A stretch of 9,487 nucleotides of DNA from Azonexus sp. GTDB taxonomy: Bacteria; Pseudomonadota; Gammaproteobacteria; Burkholderiales; Rhodocyclaceae. Under the pieces are notes generated by a model. The model was not told where the DNA came from. It did not search any database and saw only the letters and a program-made list of their open reading frames with translations. The position numbers and the translations under genes are program-made. This document shows, piece after piece, positions 1-6,245 of the stretch (position 1 is its first letter; every line of letters starts with the position of its first letter). The stretch is from assembly GCA_030697085.1 (NCBI GenBank), contig JAUYQT010000248.1, positions 1 through 9,487 of the forward strand, in the 5' to 3' direction.

Positions 1-363
1 ACGAATCCGCGCCCCTTCACTAAACGCCGCTTTGTGACTCGGGTAAAAACTGAAAAAGCGCAGCGTCAGTTCGCCACTTTCATCGCTCGCCTTAACCACC
101 ATCTGCCGGCGCGGATGAAGCTGGACTTCACTCGACTGAACGACAACTTCAACCTGCACCGGCTCACCCCACGGGGCGCGGGCCACCGGCGTCACCCGGG
201 TTTCATCTTCGTAACGCAGCGGCAAATGCACCAGCAAATCGGCCTCACAATGGAGGCCGATCTTGGCGAGTTTTTTGCGCAAGGCCTCCGAGGCGCGAAT
301 AAGCGGAGAAGCGTGAGGCGATACGGAAGCAGAAACAGGGGCGGGCGCCCCGTGGGCACTCAT
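1..363 (-). CDS. recG: ATP-dependent DNA helicase RecG, N-terminal fragment
   Basis: RecG is a superfamily 2 branch-migration helicase that remodels stalled replication forks and Holliday junctions in the cytoplasm. Only the first 121 residues are inside the window; the full protein is normally about 690 residues, so the helicase motifs lie off the left edge. The visible part matches the start of the RecG wedge/OB region: LAKIGLHCEADLLVHLPLRYEDET at residues 32-55 (the LPLRYED block at 47-53 is very typical), then a beta-rich stretch ending in DESGELTLRFFSF (94-106). The first 25 or so residues are Ala/Ser/Pro-rich and poorly conserved in the family. The ATG overlaps the ridA stop codon by one base (TGATG), which implies translational coupling. 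No frame break is seen in the visible part. The identification is from remembered family sequence, not a search. Confidence 0.9.
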   Translation of the reverse strand, partial: MSAHGAPAPVSASVSPHASPLIRASEALRKKLAKIGLHCEADLLVHLPLRYEDETRVTPVARAPWGEPVQVEVVVQSSEVQLHPRRQMVVKASDESGELTLRFFSFYPSHKAAFSEGARIR

Positions 364-743
364 CAGCCGATGAACATCACCGCATCAGCTTCAACCAGCG
401 CGCCCCGCGGCAGCTCCTTGACGCCCACTGCCGCCCGCGCCGGGAAGGGCTCGCTGAAATAGCGCGCCATCGTTTCGTTAACCTTGGCAAAATTGCCGAG
501 ATCGGTCAGAAAAACGTTGAGCTTGACGACATCAGCCAGCGAACCACCCGCCGCCTCCGCCACAGCCTTGAGATTGTCGAAGACGCGAACGATTTGCGCC
601 TCGATCCCGTCTACCATTTGCATCGAAGTCGGATCAAGGCCGATCTGCCCGGACATATAAACGGTGTCACCGACACGCACCGCTTGCGAGTAGGTGCCGA
701 TGGCAGCCGGTGCGTTGGCAGTAGAAATAATGGTCTTGGCCAT
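363..743 (-). CDS. ridA: RidA family 2-iminobutanoate/2-iminopropanoate deaminase
   Basis: RidA (YjgF/YER057c/UK114 family) is a small cytosolic trimeric enzyme that hydrolyses reactive enamine/imine products of PLP enzymes, such as 2-aminoacrylate, to keto acids and ammonia. The product is 126 residues, the usual length, and aligns by eye with E. coli RidA along its whole length: [13 protein letters not shown] (10-22), SGQIGLDP (31-38), [12 protein letters not shown] (78-89) and [13 protein letters not shown] (100-112). The active-site residues expected for the deaminase subgroup are present: Tyr18, Asn89, Arg103 and Glu118. The ATG at 743-741 is chosen because an AGGA Shine-Dalgarno (752-755) lies 8 nt upstream and because the reading frame before it carries no family sequence. 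The stop codon overlaps the recG start, so the two are probably cotranscribed. The substrate was assigned by family. Confidence 0.95.
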   Translation of the reverse strand: MAKTIISTANAPAAIGTYSQAVRVGDTVYMSGQIGLDPTSMQMVDGIEAQIVRVFDNLKAVAEAAGGSLADVVKLNVFLTDLGNFAKVNETMARYFSEPFPARAAVGVKELPRGALVEADAVMFIG

Positions 744-796
744 AAGAAGCGTCCTGTCTGTAAATTTCAAAAACCTTATTTTAGCCTTGGTAGCCC

Positions 797-1123
797 ATGA
801 ACCCACGTATCGAATCCCTGGAAAAAATGCTCAACGGCCCGCGCGACGGCGCCCTGCTCCGCTTCTCACTCGGTAACGAATACCTCAAGACCGACGACCC
901 CGCCAGCGCAGCAAAATACTTCCAGCAAGCGGTCGACCGCGACAATCATTATTCCGCGGCCTGGAAAGCGCTGGGCAAGGCGCTGGCCCAAGCCGGCCAG
1001 CATGTCGAAGCGCTCGCCGCCTATGAGCGAGGAATTGCCGTAGCGGAAGCCAGGGGCGATATTCAGGCGGCCAAGGAAATGACTGTTTTCGCAAAACGAA
1101 TTCGCAATGCGCTGAACGACTAG
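797..1123 (+). CDS. Small tetratricopeptide-repeat protein
   Basis: This is a 108-residue soluble protein built almost entirely of TPR helices. One repeat runs roughly 18-51 ([17 protein letters not shown] then [12 protein letters not shown]) and a second roughly 52-85 ([16 protein letters not shown] then [13 protein letters not shown]). A charged capping helix, residues 88-108, ends the protein. The pattern of W/L/G/Y at 56, 59, 60 and A/Y/E at 72-77 is classic TPR. There is no signal peptide or membrane segment, so a cytosolic scaffold or protein-binding role is likely, but the partner is unknown. The gene is divergent from ridA across 53 nt. No strong Shine-Dalgarno precedes the ATG, and no other in-frame start fits the repeat boundaries better. 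It is intact and compact, and family-level naming is all that can be supported. Confidence 0.85.
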   Translation: MNPRIESLEKMLNGPRDGALLRFSLGNEYLKTDDPASAAKYFQQAVDRDNHYSAAWKALGKALAQAGQHVEALAAYERGIAVAEARGDIQAAKEMTVFAKRIRNALND

Positions 1124-1258
1124 TCCTGCGTTTCGCCCATCAGCCGGCAAATGAAACCGAGGCATTGTCATCACCGGCAAGGCGCAGTGATAACGGGCGC
1201 CATGGCGAGGATTTGCCGCCGATTCCCTTTAAGCCCGACAGACTGCCGGGCACCCTGA
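1124..1258. other. Convergent intergenic region with a weak hairpin
   Basis: This 135-nt gap separates two convergent genes, the TPR gene and the SPOR gene. The only structure I see is an inverted repeat GCCCG-(9 nt)-CGGGC at about 1231-1249. It lies just past the SPOR-gene stop on the minus strand and could help end transcription from either side. It has no run of T on either strand, so it is not a convincing intrinsic terminator. No small gene with a good start is seen here. Confidence 0.4.
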
Positions 1259-2071
1259 TTACTGCTTAGCCCCTTTGAGCGGCACCAGTACGCTTTCAAT
1301 ACCCAACTCCCGAAGCTTCGCCTGGGCTCGTTCAGCCTCCTGACGAGTGCGGAATGGGCCAACCTGAACGCGGGTTTCGAGGCTTGATTGAATGCCGCTC
1401 AAGGTCAGCTTGGCGTGCAACTCCTCGGCCCGCTCGGGGCTGGTAAAAACCCCCGCTTGCAGCAGAAAGCCGGCGAACAGGCGCTGCGGCATCGGCATTG
1501 CCACCGGAGGCTGGGACTCAATGACCCGGAGTGATGGGCGAGCGGGTTTGGCCATGGCTGGCGGTGCTTCGATTTCGACGCTTGGCGAGGCAGTGGCTTC
1601 AGGCACCGGGGGCGTTAATGGGCGAACGCGGGTTTGCGTCGGCGGCGGGGATGGCGGCGCGAATGTCGGGGGTTTGCTAATAGCTGCGGTCAACGGCCTG
1701 ATCGGGCGCTTTTCTGACGATGGCGCCGGCTCGGCCTCGACGACGGCTGACGGGGCTTCAATCACCGGCGCTGCGGGTGCTTCAGCCACGGGTTCTGAAG
1801 CGATCGACGTCGGCGGCTCGGGCAAATCGGTGGCCTGGGTGACGGGTTGCGTCACTTCCTTTTTTGGCGCTACGGGAACCGGACGGGTGAAAACCGGTGC
1901 TTCAGGCTCTTCCGATGTCGTGGACAAATAGTCGAAAAAAGCCAGCATACCCAGCAGGCTGGCGACCAGCACGCCAGCCACCATCAGACGTTTGACCAAT
2001 GTGCCGCGCATGTCGCTGGCGTTGGCGTTGGCGTTGGCTTCTTTCTCGGGCACTTCAGGCTTTTTTGTCAC
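1259..2071 (-). CDS. Membrane-anchored SPOR-domain protein
   Basis: SPOR domains bind denuded glycan strands of septal peptidoglycan, and single-pass proteins of this layout (DedD, FtsN and DamX types) work at the division site. From this start the protein has 270 residues. A short charged cytoplasmic head contains an Ala-Asn run (ANANANA). One membrane helix follows at about 28-46 (LMVAGVLVASLLGMLAFF), then a long Pro/Ala/Glu/Val-rich periplasmic linker of about 150 residues, then a C-terminal SPOR domain at about 202-268. The domain starts FLLQAGVFTSPERAEELHAK and has the diagnostic second half RVQVGPFRTRQEAERAQAKL. I chose GTG 2071-2069 because GAGG (2081-2078) sits 6 nt upstream. GTG 2083, four codons earlier, would overlap the upstream DUF2802 stop by 4 nt (GTGA) and remains possible. 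The gene is last in a tight minus-strand unit with the DUF2802 and FadL-type genes. The linker is low-complexity, so only the ends are informative. It is not placed in the usual dedD neighbourhood. Confidence 0.85.
   Translation of the reverse strand: MTKKPEVPEKEANANANASDMRGTLVKRLMVAGVLVASLLGMLAFFDYLSTTSEEPEAPVFTRPVPVAPKKEVTQPVTQATDLPEPPTSIASEPVAEAPAAPVIEAPSAVVEAEPAPSSEKRPIRPLTAAISKPPTFAPPSPPPTQTRVRPLTPPVPEATASPSVEIEAPPAMAKPARPSLRVIESQPPVAMPMPQRLFAGFLLQAGVFTSPERAEELHAKLTLSGIQSSLETRVQVGPFRTRQEAERAQAKLRELGIESVLVPLKGAKQ
2017..2039 (+). repeat. Short tandem hexamer (TGGCGT)n inside the SPOR gene
   Basis: The hexamer TGGCGT is repeated nearly four times head to tail (23 bp). On the coding strand it encodes the Ala-Asn run in the cytoplasmic head of the SPOR protein. 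Because the unit is six bases, gain or loss of a copy would change the protein by two residues without shifting the frame. Confidence 0.8.
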
Positions 2072-2077
2072 ACTTGA

Positions 2078-2082
2078 CCTCA
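2078..2082 (-). promoter_or_regulatory. Shine-Dalgarno deciding the SPOR-gene start
   Basis: The minus strand reads TGAGG here, overlapping the stop codon of the DUF2802 gene and placed 6 nt before GTG 2071-2069. It favours that GTG over the one at 2083-2081, which has no comparable site upstream. The overlap with the previous stop suggests translational coupling. Confidence 0.5.
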
Positions 2083-2628
2083 CTGCACTTGGCTTTTAGC
2101 CAACGCGACAACTAGCTCGGCCTCAGCCCGGGCAATGCCGCAACGGTCGGCAATCATCACCGAATCGTAGCCTGCCGCCGCCATTTGCATGGCATCACCA
2201 TAAATTGGCGAGATGGATTGTGCCGAGTGAAGATGCGCCACTTCCTGTTTCATATCATCCCGCAGCGCGGCCAGTTCGCCACGAATGGCGTCAACTTCCT
2301 CACGCAACTGGGCCATTTCCTGCTCGAGACCTTGGCGCAGCACGTCTTCGGCCAGGCCATTGGCCGCTCGCTCCCAAGTTTCGCCAGGTTCAGCTCCAGC
2401 ATCAATCGTGCTCGACAATTGCGCATCAACCTCTCGCAGCACGGGCTCGCCTTCAGCGGGACGGCCAGCCGACAATACCGACGGTTGGGCTTGGCTACGC
2501 AGCCGGTGCATGCGTAACGCGACAAAAACCATGTAGATCGCGACCAGCGTAATCAGGATGATGACGCCTTCGCGGACCCCCAGCGTCATTCCTCCCAATT
2601 CCAGCGCTGGCATCTGGCTTGTGCTCAC
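2080..2628 (-). CDS. DUF2802 family membrane-anchored coiled-coil protein
   Basis: This 182-residue protein has a hydrophobic helix near the N-terminus (about 20-38, REGVIILITLVAIYMVFVAL) followed by basic residues, which predicts a single-pass anchor with the rest in the cytoplasm. Residues about 88-135 are a heptad-like Glu/Leu/Arg-rich coiled coil. The C-terminus, about 138-180, is the DUF2802 block: YGDAMQMAAAGYDSVMIADR then CGIARAEAELVVALAK. Its helix-turn-helix-like pattern resembles the short DNA-binding-type helices of regulators. In other proteobacteria DUF2802 genes are often found near chemotaxis and flagellar genes, which are absent here; the function is unknown. The start is GTG 2628-2626, with AGG about 6 nt upstream, formed partly from the stop region of the FadL-type gene, 6 nt away. 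An ATG at residue 6 is an alternative. The 3' end meets the SPOR gene. Confidence 0.8.
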   Translation of the reverse strand: MSTSQMPALELGGMTLGVREGVIILITLVAIYMVFVALRMHRLRSQAQPSVLSAGRPAEGEPVLREVDAQLSSTIDAGAEPGETWERAANGLAEDVLRQGLEQEMAQLREEVDAIRGELAALRDDMKQEVAHLHSAQSISPIYGDAMQMAAAGYDSVMIADRCGIARAEAELVVALAKSQVQ

Positions 2629-2634
2629 GAAGGC

Positions 2635-3825
2635 CTAGAAGCCCGCCGAATACTGCAGGCCGAGAATATGGGCGCTACTATCGTATGCGCCACGCAGGAT
2701 GCTGCTATTTTTGCTCTGCTCGATGCTCGTCTCCTTGACATAGAGGTAGGCGTAACCGAGATCAACCTTGCCGGTCTTGCCGGCGCTCCATTGGCTGCCC
2801 AGCGAGAGCCAAAGACGATCGTTGTCGGGCACGCGGGCGGTACGGTTGGCGTCACTCACGGGCGACCGATCATAGGCAAGTCCAAACTTCAGCTTCAGGG
2901 CATCGCTCGATTTATAGGCGGCACCCCAGGCAAGACGCCATGAGTTGCCGTAATTAAAGGCTTCCGAATCAAGTAGCGCGCCGCTATTGCGGTTCGTGAC
3001 ATTAAGCGATTGCAGCGTATTCCAGCGTGTGTATGAAAGATCGCCCATCGCCTCCCAGCGGTCGGAAACCTGCTGCCAGACTGAGAGAATAAAGGTATCC
3101 GGCAATTTGACGTCAGCCCGAATCGGCAGCACGCCGTTCCCCGTTCCTTCCAGCCGGTAATCAATGGCTGAGCGATAGGAAATACCTACCCGCATGGCTG
3201 GCGACAGCGTAAATAGCGCACCTGCATTCCAACCCCAGGCGCGGTCATCGCCTTTCAACTGTGAATTCAAGCGGGTCAGTTCGGCATCGATGGTCTGGTA
3301 ATTGACGCCAAAACCGAGCGACACCTTGTCGTTCAAGCGATAAGCGATTGAGGGATTGTAATTGACCGTCTTGATCTCGGATTTAATCGACTGAACGCGA
3401 CCGATCCAGTTTGAATTTTCATATTCGGTCGCCAGGCCAAACGGCGCCGAAATCCCCAGGCCAAGGAATAACTTGGGCGACAACTGCCAAGAGGCATAAA
3501 GATTTGGCACGACAGCCCAACTGCCGGCATCGCCACCGTTGCCGCCGCCAGCCAATGGATCACCGCTTGAACTACTGTTCTTGAACTTGTAGCTTGGCCC
3601 AACGCCCGTCATACCGGCCGATAAATGAATTCCCGGCAATTGCGTTAGCCCGGCCGGATTGAAAAATACGGTACTGGCATTGTCCGCAATGGCGGCCGAG
3701 CCGGCGTAAGCGGTTCCCAGACCGCTGGCATTTTGCTCCCAAAGCTGGAAGGCGGCAGCCGAGGCGGTGCCGGAAAAGATGGCCAGCAATAGGGCGGGCA
3801 CAGTGCGCAGCGTCAGTGATTTCAT
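2635..3825 (-). CDS. FadL/TodX-family outer-membrane transport protein
   Basis: FadL-family proteins are 14-stranded outer-membrane barrels that let hydrophobic molecules (long-chain fatty acids, aromatic hydrocarbons) into the cell through a lateral route. The 396-residue product has a clear signal peptide ending ASA at 21-23. The mature N-terminus then has the family signature: FQLWEQNASGLGTAYAGSAA at 26-45, then ADNASTVFFNPAG ending in the near-invariant NPAG at 56-59. Alternating hydrophobic/polar strands follow throughout, and the last residue is Phe, preceded by HILGLQYSAG, the barrel-assembly signal. A Ser/Gly-rich loop (about 83-101) lies in an extracellular-type position. The ATG has AGGA (3834-3837) 8 nt upstream. 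It lies 48 nt after the thioesterase gene and 6 nt before the DUF2802 gene. Length is slightly below E. coli FadL (about 420 mature residues), which is normal for the wider family. The substrate cannot be read from the sequence. Confidence 0.9.
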   Translation of the reverse strand: MKSLTLRTVPALLLAIFSGTASAAAFQLWEQNASGLGTAYAGSAAIADNASTVFFNPAGLTQLPGIHLSAGMTGVGPSYKFKNSSSSGDPLAGGGNGGDAGSWAVVPNLYASWQLSPKLFLGLGISAPFGLATEYENSNWIGRVQSIKSEIKTVNYNPSIAYRLNDKVSLGFGVNYQTIDAELTRLNSQLKGDDRAWGWNAGALFTLSPAMRVGISYRSAIDYRLEGTGNGVLPIRADVKLPDTFILSVWQQVSDRWEAMGDLSYTRWNTLQSLNVTNRNSGALLDSEAFNYGNSWRLAWGAAYKSSDALKLKFGLAYDRSPVSDANRTARVPDNDRLWLSLGSQWSAGKTGKVDLGYAYLYVKETSIEQSKNSSILRGAYDSSAHILGLQYSAGF

Positions 3826-3873
3826 TGCTTTGTTCCTGGAAAGGCGTGCTAATTGAATAACTGCGTGATTTTA

Positions 3874-4284
3874 TTACAATTCCGCCCGCTCTTCGGCGGG
3901 AACCTCACGCTTGTTGCCGTCAGTATCAATCGCCACATAGGTGAGCTCAGCTTCGGTGACTTTGACAATAATCGGGTCGCTGTAATTTCGCTCCGCATAA
4001 ACCTCAACTTTGACTGTAATCGAGGTTCGACCAACGCGTTCGATGTCGGCGTAAAGGCTGACAATATCGCCGACCGAAACCGGCTGTTTGAAGAGAAAAG
4101 AATTGACTGAAACCGTCGCCACCCGACCACGCGCCCGGCGCATGGCGGGAATGGCGCCCGCCACGTCAACCTGAGCCATCACCCAACCGCCAAAAACATC
4201 GCCGTTTTGATTCAGATCGGCCGGCATGGGCACGACACGCAGCGTGGAATGCCGGGAAGGAAGCGTGATGCGGTCAACGGTCAT
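3874..4284 (-). CDS. yciA: YciA-like hotdog-fold acyl-CoA thioesterase
   Basis: YciA-type enzymes hydrolyse a broad range of acyl-CoA thioesters to free acid and CoA in the cytosol, working as hotdog-fold oligomers. The 136-residue product has the signature DLNQNGDVFGGWVMAQVDVA at 23-42, matching the N-x-x-G-x-(I/V)-FGGWVM-x-Q-x-D block of YciA, with Asp40 at the expected catalytic position. The later strands VSVNSFLFKQPVSVGDIVSL and the block TEAELTYVAIDTDG (109-122) are also typical. The ATG at 4284-4282 gives an N-terminus of normal family length, and only a weak GAG-type ribosome site precedes it. The gene diverges from the ABC exporter gene and is followed, after 48 nt, by the FadL-type gene on the same strand. 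This pairing fits a role in handling imported acyl compounds, though that link is inference. The symbol is by similarity and could be another acyl-CoA hydrolase of the same fold. Confidence 0.88.
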   Translation of the reverse strand: MTVDRITLPSRHSTLRVVPMPADLNQNGDVFGGWVMAQVDVAGAIPAMRRARGRVATVSVNSFLFKQPVSVGDIVSLYADIERVGRTSITVKVEVYAERNYSDPIIVKVTEAELTYVAIDTDGNKREVPAEERAEL

Positions 4285-4339
4285 TTTTGGCTCAAATTCA
4301 AAATAAAGATGGATTTTCGCGGAAAGCGGCCAGTTTTCA

Positions 4340-4345
4340 TATACT
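4340..4345 (+). promoter_or_regulatory. Possible -10 element for the ABC exporter gene
   Basis: TATACT matches five of six bases of the sigma-70 -10 consensus and lies 40 nt before the chosen ATG, inside the 101-nt divergent gap between the thioesterase and exporter genes. No good -35 is seen at 16-18 nt spacing, so this is a tentative call. Confidence 0.35.
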
Positions 4346-4385
4346 GGCGAGCAAACCCCATAAAACGATCAGGACCACCCCCCAC

Positions 4386-6197
4386 ATGCGTCGCGCCTCC
4401 GCCTTACCCAAACCACCCGCGGGTCAGCCGCTGGCCGAAACCCATATCTGGCTGACACTGCGCACGCTATTTCCTTACCTCTGGGCCTACCGCTTGCGGG
4501 TCATCGCAGCCCTCGCCTGTCTGGTCGCCGCCAAAGTAGCCAACGTCGGCGTGCCGCTCATTTTCAAGGAAATGATTGATGGCCTGACGCCGGGCCAGCA
4601 AGCCCTGGCGCTGCCAGTCTTGCTGCTTGGACTCTACGGCGCACTGCGCTTTTCGACCGCGCTTTTTACCGAATTACGCGAAATTCTCTTCGCTCGCGTC
4701 ACCCAGCGCGCCGTGCGGCAAGTGGCGCTGGAAGTCTTCCGTCACCTGCACGCACTGAGCCTGCGCTTTCACCTCGAGCGCCAGACCGGCGGCGTCTCGC
4801 GCGATGTTGAACGCGGCAGCCGCTCGATCTCCAGCCTGATTTCCTACACGCTTTACTCGATCCTGCCGACGCTGGTCGAAATCGGCCTGGTCCTCGGCAT
4901 CCTGTTCGTCAAATACGACGTCGGATATGTACTGATCACACTGGTTTCGCTGGTCAGCTACATCATTTTTACCGTCAAGGTGAGCAATTGGCGCATCGAT
5001 ATCCGCCGCACTGTCAATGAAAACGACTCCGCCGCCAATAGCCGTGCGGTCGACAGCTTGCTCAATTACGAAACGGTCAAATACTTCAACAACGAAGCCT
5101 GGGAAGCGCGCCGATACGACGAGCAAATGCTCAAGTGGGAAAACGCCGCAACCAAGAGCCAGACCACGCTGGCCTTCCTCAACCTCGGCCAGCAGGCGAT
5201 CATCGCCCTCGGCGTCACCGCGATGATGTGGCGGGCAGCGAGCGGTGTCGTCGCCGGTGAAATGACCATCGGCGACCTCGTGCTGGTTAATGCCTTCCTG
5301 ATTCAACTTTATGCGCCGCTCAACTTTCTCGGTATTGTTTATCGTGAAATCCGCCAGGCCCTCACCGATATCGAGCGCATGTTCCAGCTGCTGCAGCAAA
5401 ATCGGGAAATCGCCGATGCGCCGGACGCTCATGAGTTGCCGGCCGGACCGCTGGAAATCAGCTTCGCTGCCGTTAATTTTGGCTACGAGCCAGACCGCCA
5501 GATCCTCAAAAACGTCAATTTCTCCATCGCACCCGGCAAAACAGTCGCTGTCGTCGGCCATTCCGGCGCCGGAAAATCAACCCTTTCACGCCTGCTTTAT
5601 CGCTTTTACGACGTGACTGGCGGCAGCATCCGCATCAACGGTCACGACCTGCGTAGCTTGAAACAAGCCAGCCTCCGCGCTGCAATCGGCATCGTGCCGC
5701 AGGATACGGTGCTCTTCAACGACAGTATTTTCTACAACATCAATTACGGCCGGCCCGATGCCTCACCGGAAGAAGTCTATGGCGCCGCCCGCGCTGCGCA
5801 ATTGCACGACTTCATCGAATCGCTGCCACAAAAATATGAAACCCGAGTCGGCGAACGCGGCCTGAAACTCTCGGGTGGCGAAAAGCAGCGCGTCGCCATC
5901 GCCCGCGCCTTGCTGAAAAATCCGCCCATCCTGATTTTTGACGAAGCCACTTCGGCCCTCGACTCTGCCACCGAACGCGCCATCCAGAGCCAACTCGAAT
6001 TTGCCGCCCTCGGTCGCACCACGCTGACCATCGCCCACCGCTTATCAACGGTGATGAACGCTGATGAAATTATTGTCATGGGCGACGGCCAAATTATTGA
6101 ACGTGGGCGCCACAGCGCGCTGCTCGCCGCTGACGGGCAATACGCCCGAATGTGGACGCTGCAGCAGCAAGAAGAAAGCGACAGCACAACCCATTAA
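4386..6197 (+). CDS. ATM1/HMT1-type half-size ABC exporter (permease fused to ATPase)
   Basis: This inner-membrane exporter works as a homodimer, and bacterial ATM1-like members move glutathione-linked or heavy-metal-related compounds. The 603 residues form an N-terminal six-helix permease followed by an ATPase domain. In the permease, a stretch at about 205-225 reads ETVKYFNNEAWEARRYDEQM, a strong ATM1-family mark. All ATPase motifs are intact: Walker A GHSGAGKS (391-398), Q-loop Gln439, signature LSGGEKQ (495-501), Walker B ending in Asp519-Glu520, and switch His551. I chose ATG 4386 because AGGA lies about 11 nt upstream and the protein aligns with family length. A TTG further upstream at 4287 would add 33 residues lacking family character and would take up the promoter region. 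The 48-nt gap before the kinase gene leaves room for a separate promoter. The substrate is not readable from sequence, and the closest subfamily is inferred by eye. Confidence 0.92.
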   Translation: MRRASALPKPPAGQPLAETHIWLTLRTLFPYLWAYRLRVIAALACLVAAKVANVGVPLIFKEMIDGLTPGQQALALPVLLLGLYGALRFSTALFTELREILFARVTQRAVRQVALEVFRHLHALSLRFHLERQTGGVSRDVERGSRSISSLISYTLYSILPTLVEIGLVLGILFVKYDVGYVLITLVSLVSYIIFTVKVSNWRIDIRRTVNENDSAANSRAVDSLLNYETVKYFNNEAWEARRYDEQMLKWENAATKSQTTLAFLNLGQQAIIALGVTAMMWRAASGVVAGEMTIGDLVLVNAFLIQLYAPLNFLGIVYREIRQALTDIERMFQLLQQNREIADAPDAHELPAGPLEISFAAVNFGYEPDRQILKNVNFSIAPGKTVAVVGHSGAGKSTLSRLLYRFYDVTGGSIRINGHDLRSLKQASLRAAIGIVPQDTVLFNDSIFYNINYGRPDASPEEVYGAARAAQLHDFIESLPQKYETRVGERGLKLSGGEKQRVAIARALLKNPPILIFDEATSALDSATERAIQSQLEFAALGRTTLTIAHRLSTVMNADEIIVMGDGQIIERGRHSALLAADGQYARMWTLQQQEESDSTTH

Positions 6198-6220
6198 CAC
6201 TATCACTTTGGTTTTATACT
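6194..6220 (+). promoter_or_regulatory. Possible sigma-70 promoter for the kinase cassette
   Basis: TTAACA (6194-6199) and TATACT (6215-6220) each match five of six consensus bases, but the 15-nt spacer is short of the usual 16-18. The -10 sits 25 nt before the kinase ATG, overlapping the end of the ABC gene at the -35 side. It would let the signalling genes be transcribed separately from the exporter. Tentative. Confidence 0.35.
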
Positions 6221-6245
6221 GCTCGTCGCCGAGTACGCCCTGCCT

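Noticed and set aside
34..462. 142-codon plus-strand frame opposite recG and ridA
   Set aside because: Both minus-strand genes there are recognisable families, and the plus-strand translation resembles no known protein.
1392..1931. 179-codon plus-strand frame rich in Gly/Ser/Ala opposite the SPOR gene
   Set aside because: It is the complement of the low-complexity Pro/Ala/Val linker. The composition is a shadow of that linker and no start signal is seen.
3885..3900. Inverted repeat CCCGC/GCGGG near the thioesterase stop
   Set aside because: It is inside the coding end of the thioesterase gene and is not followed by a T run on the transcribed strand, so a terminator is not supported.
4287..4385. 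Upstream TTG extension of the ABC exporter frame
   Set aside because: It would add 33 residues with no family character, start at a rare codon without a ribosome site and cover the possible -10. The ATG at 4386 has an AGGA upstream.
4674..5561. Long open frame of 295 codons antisense to the ABC exporter
   Set aside because: It lies wholly inside a well-supported gene with intact motifs. Its protein is rich in Asp/Gln/Arg without any recognisable domain or ribosome site, as expected for the antisense of GC-rich coding DNA.
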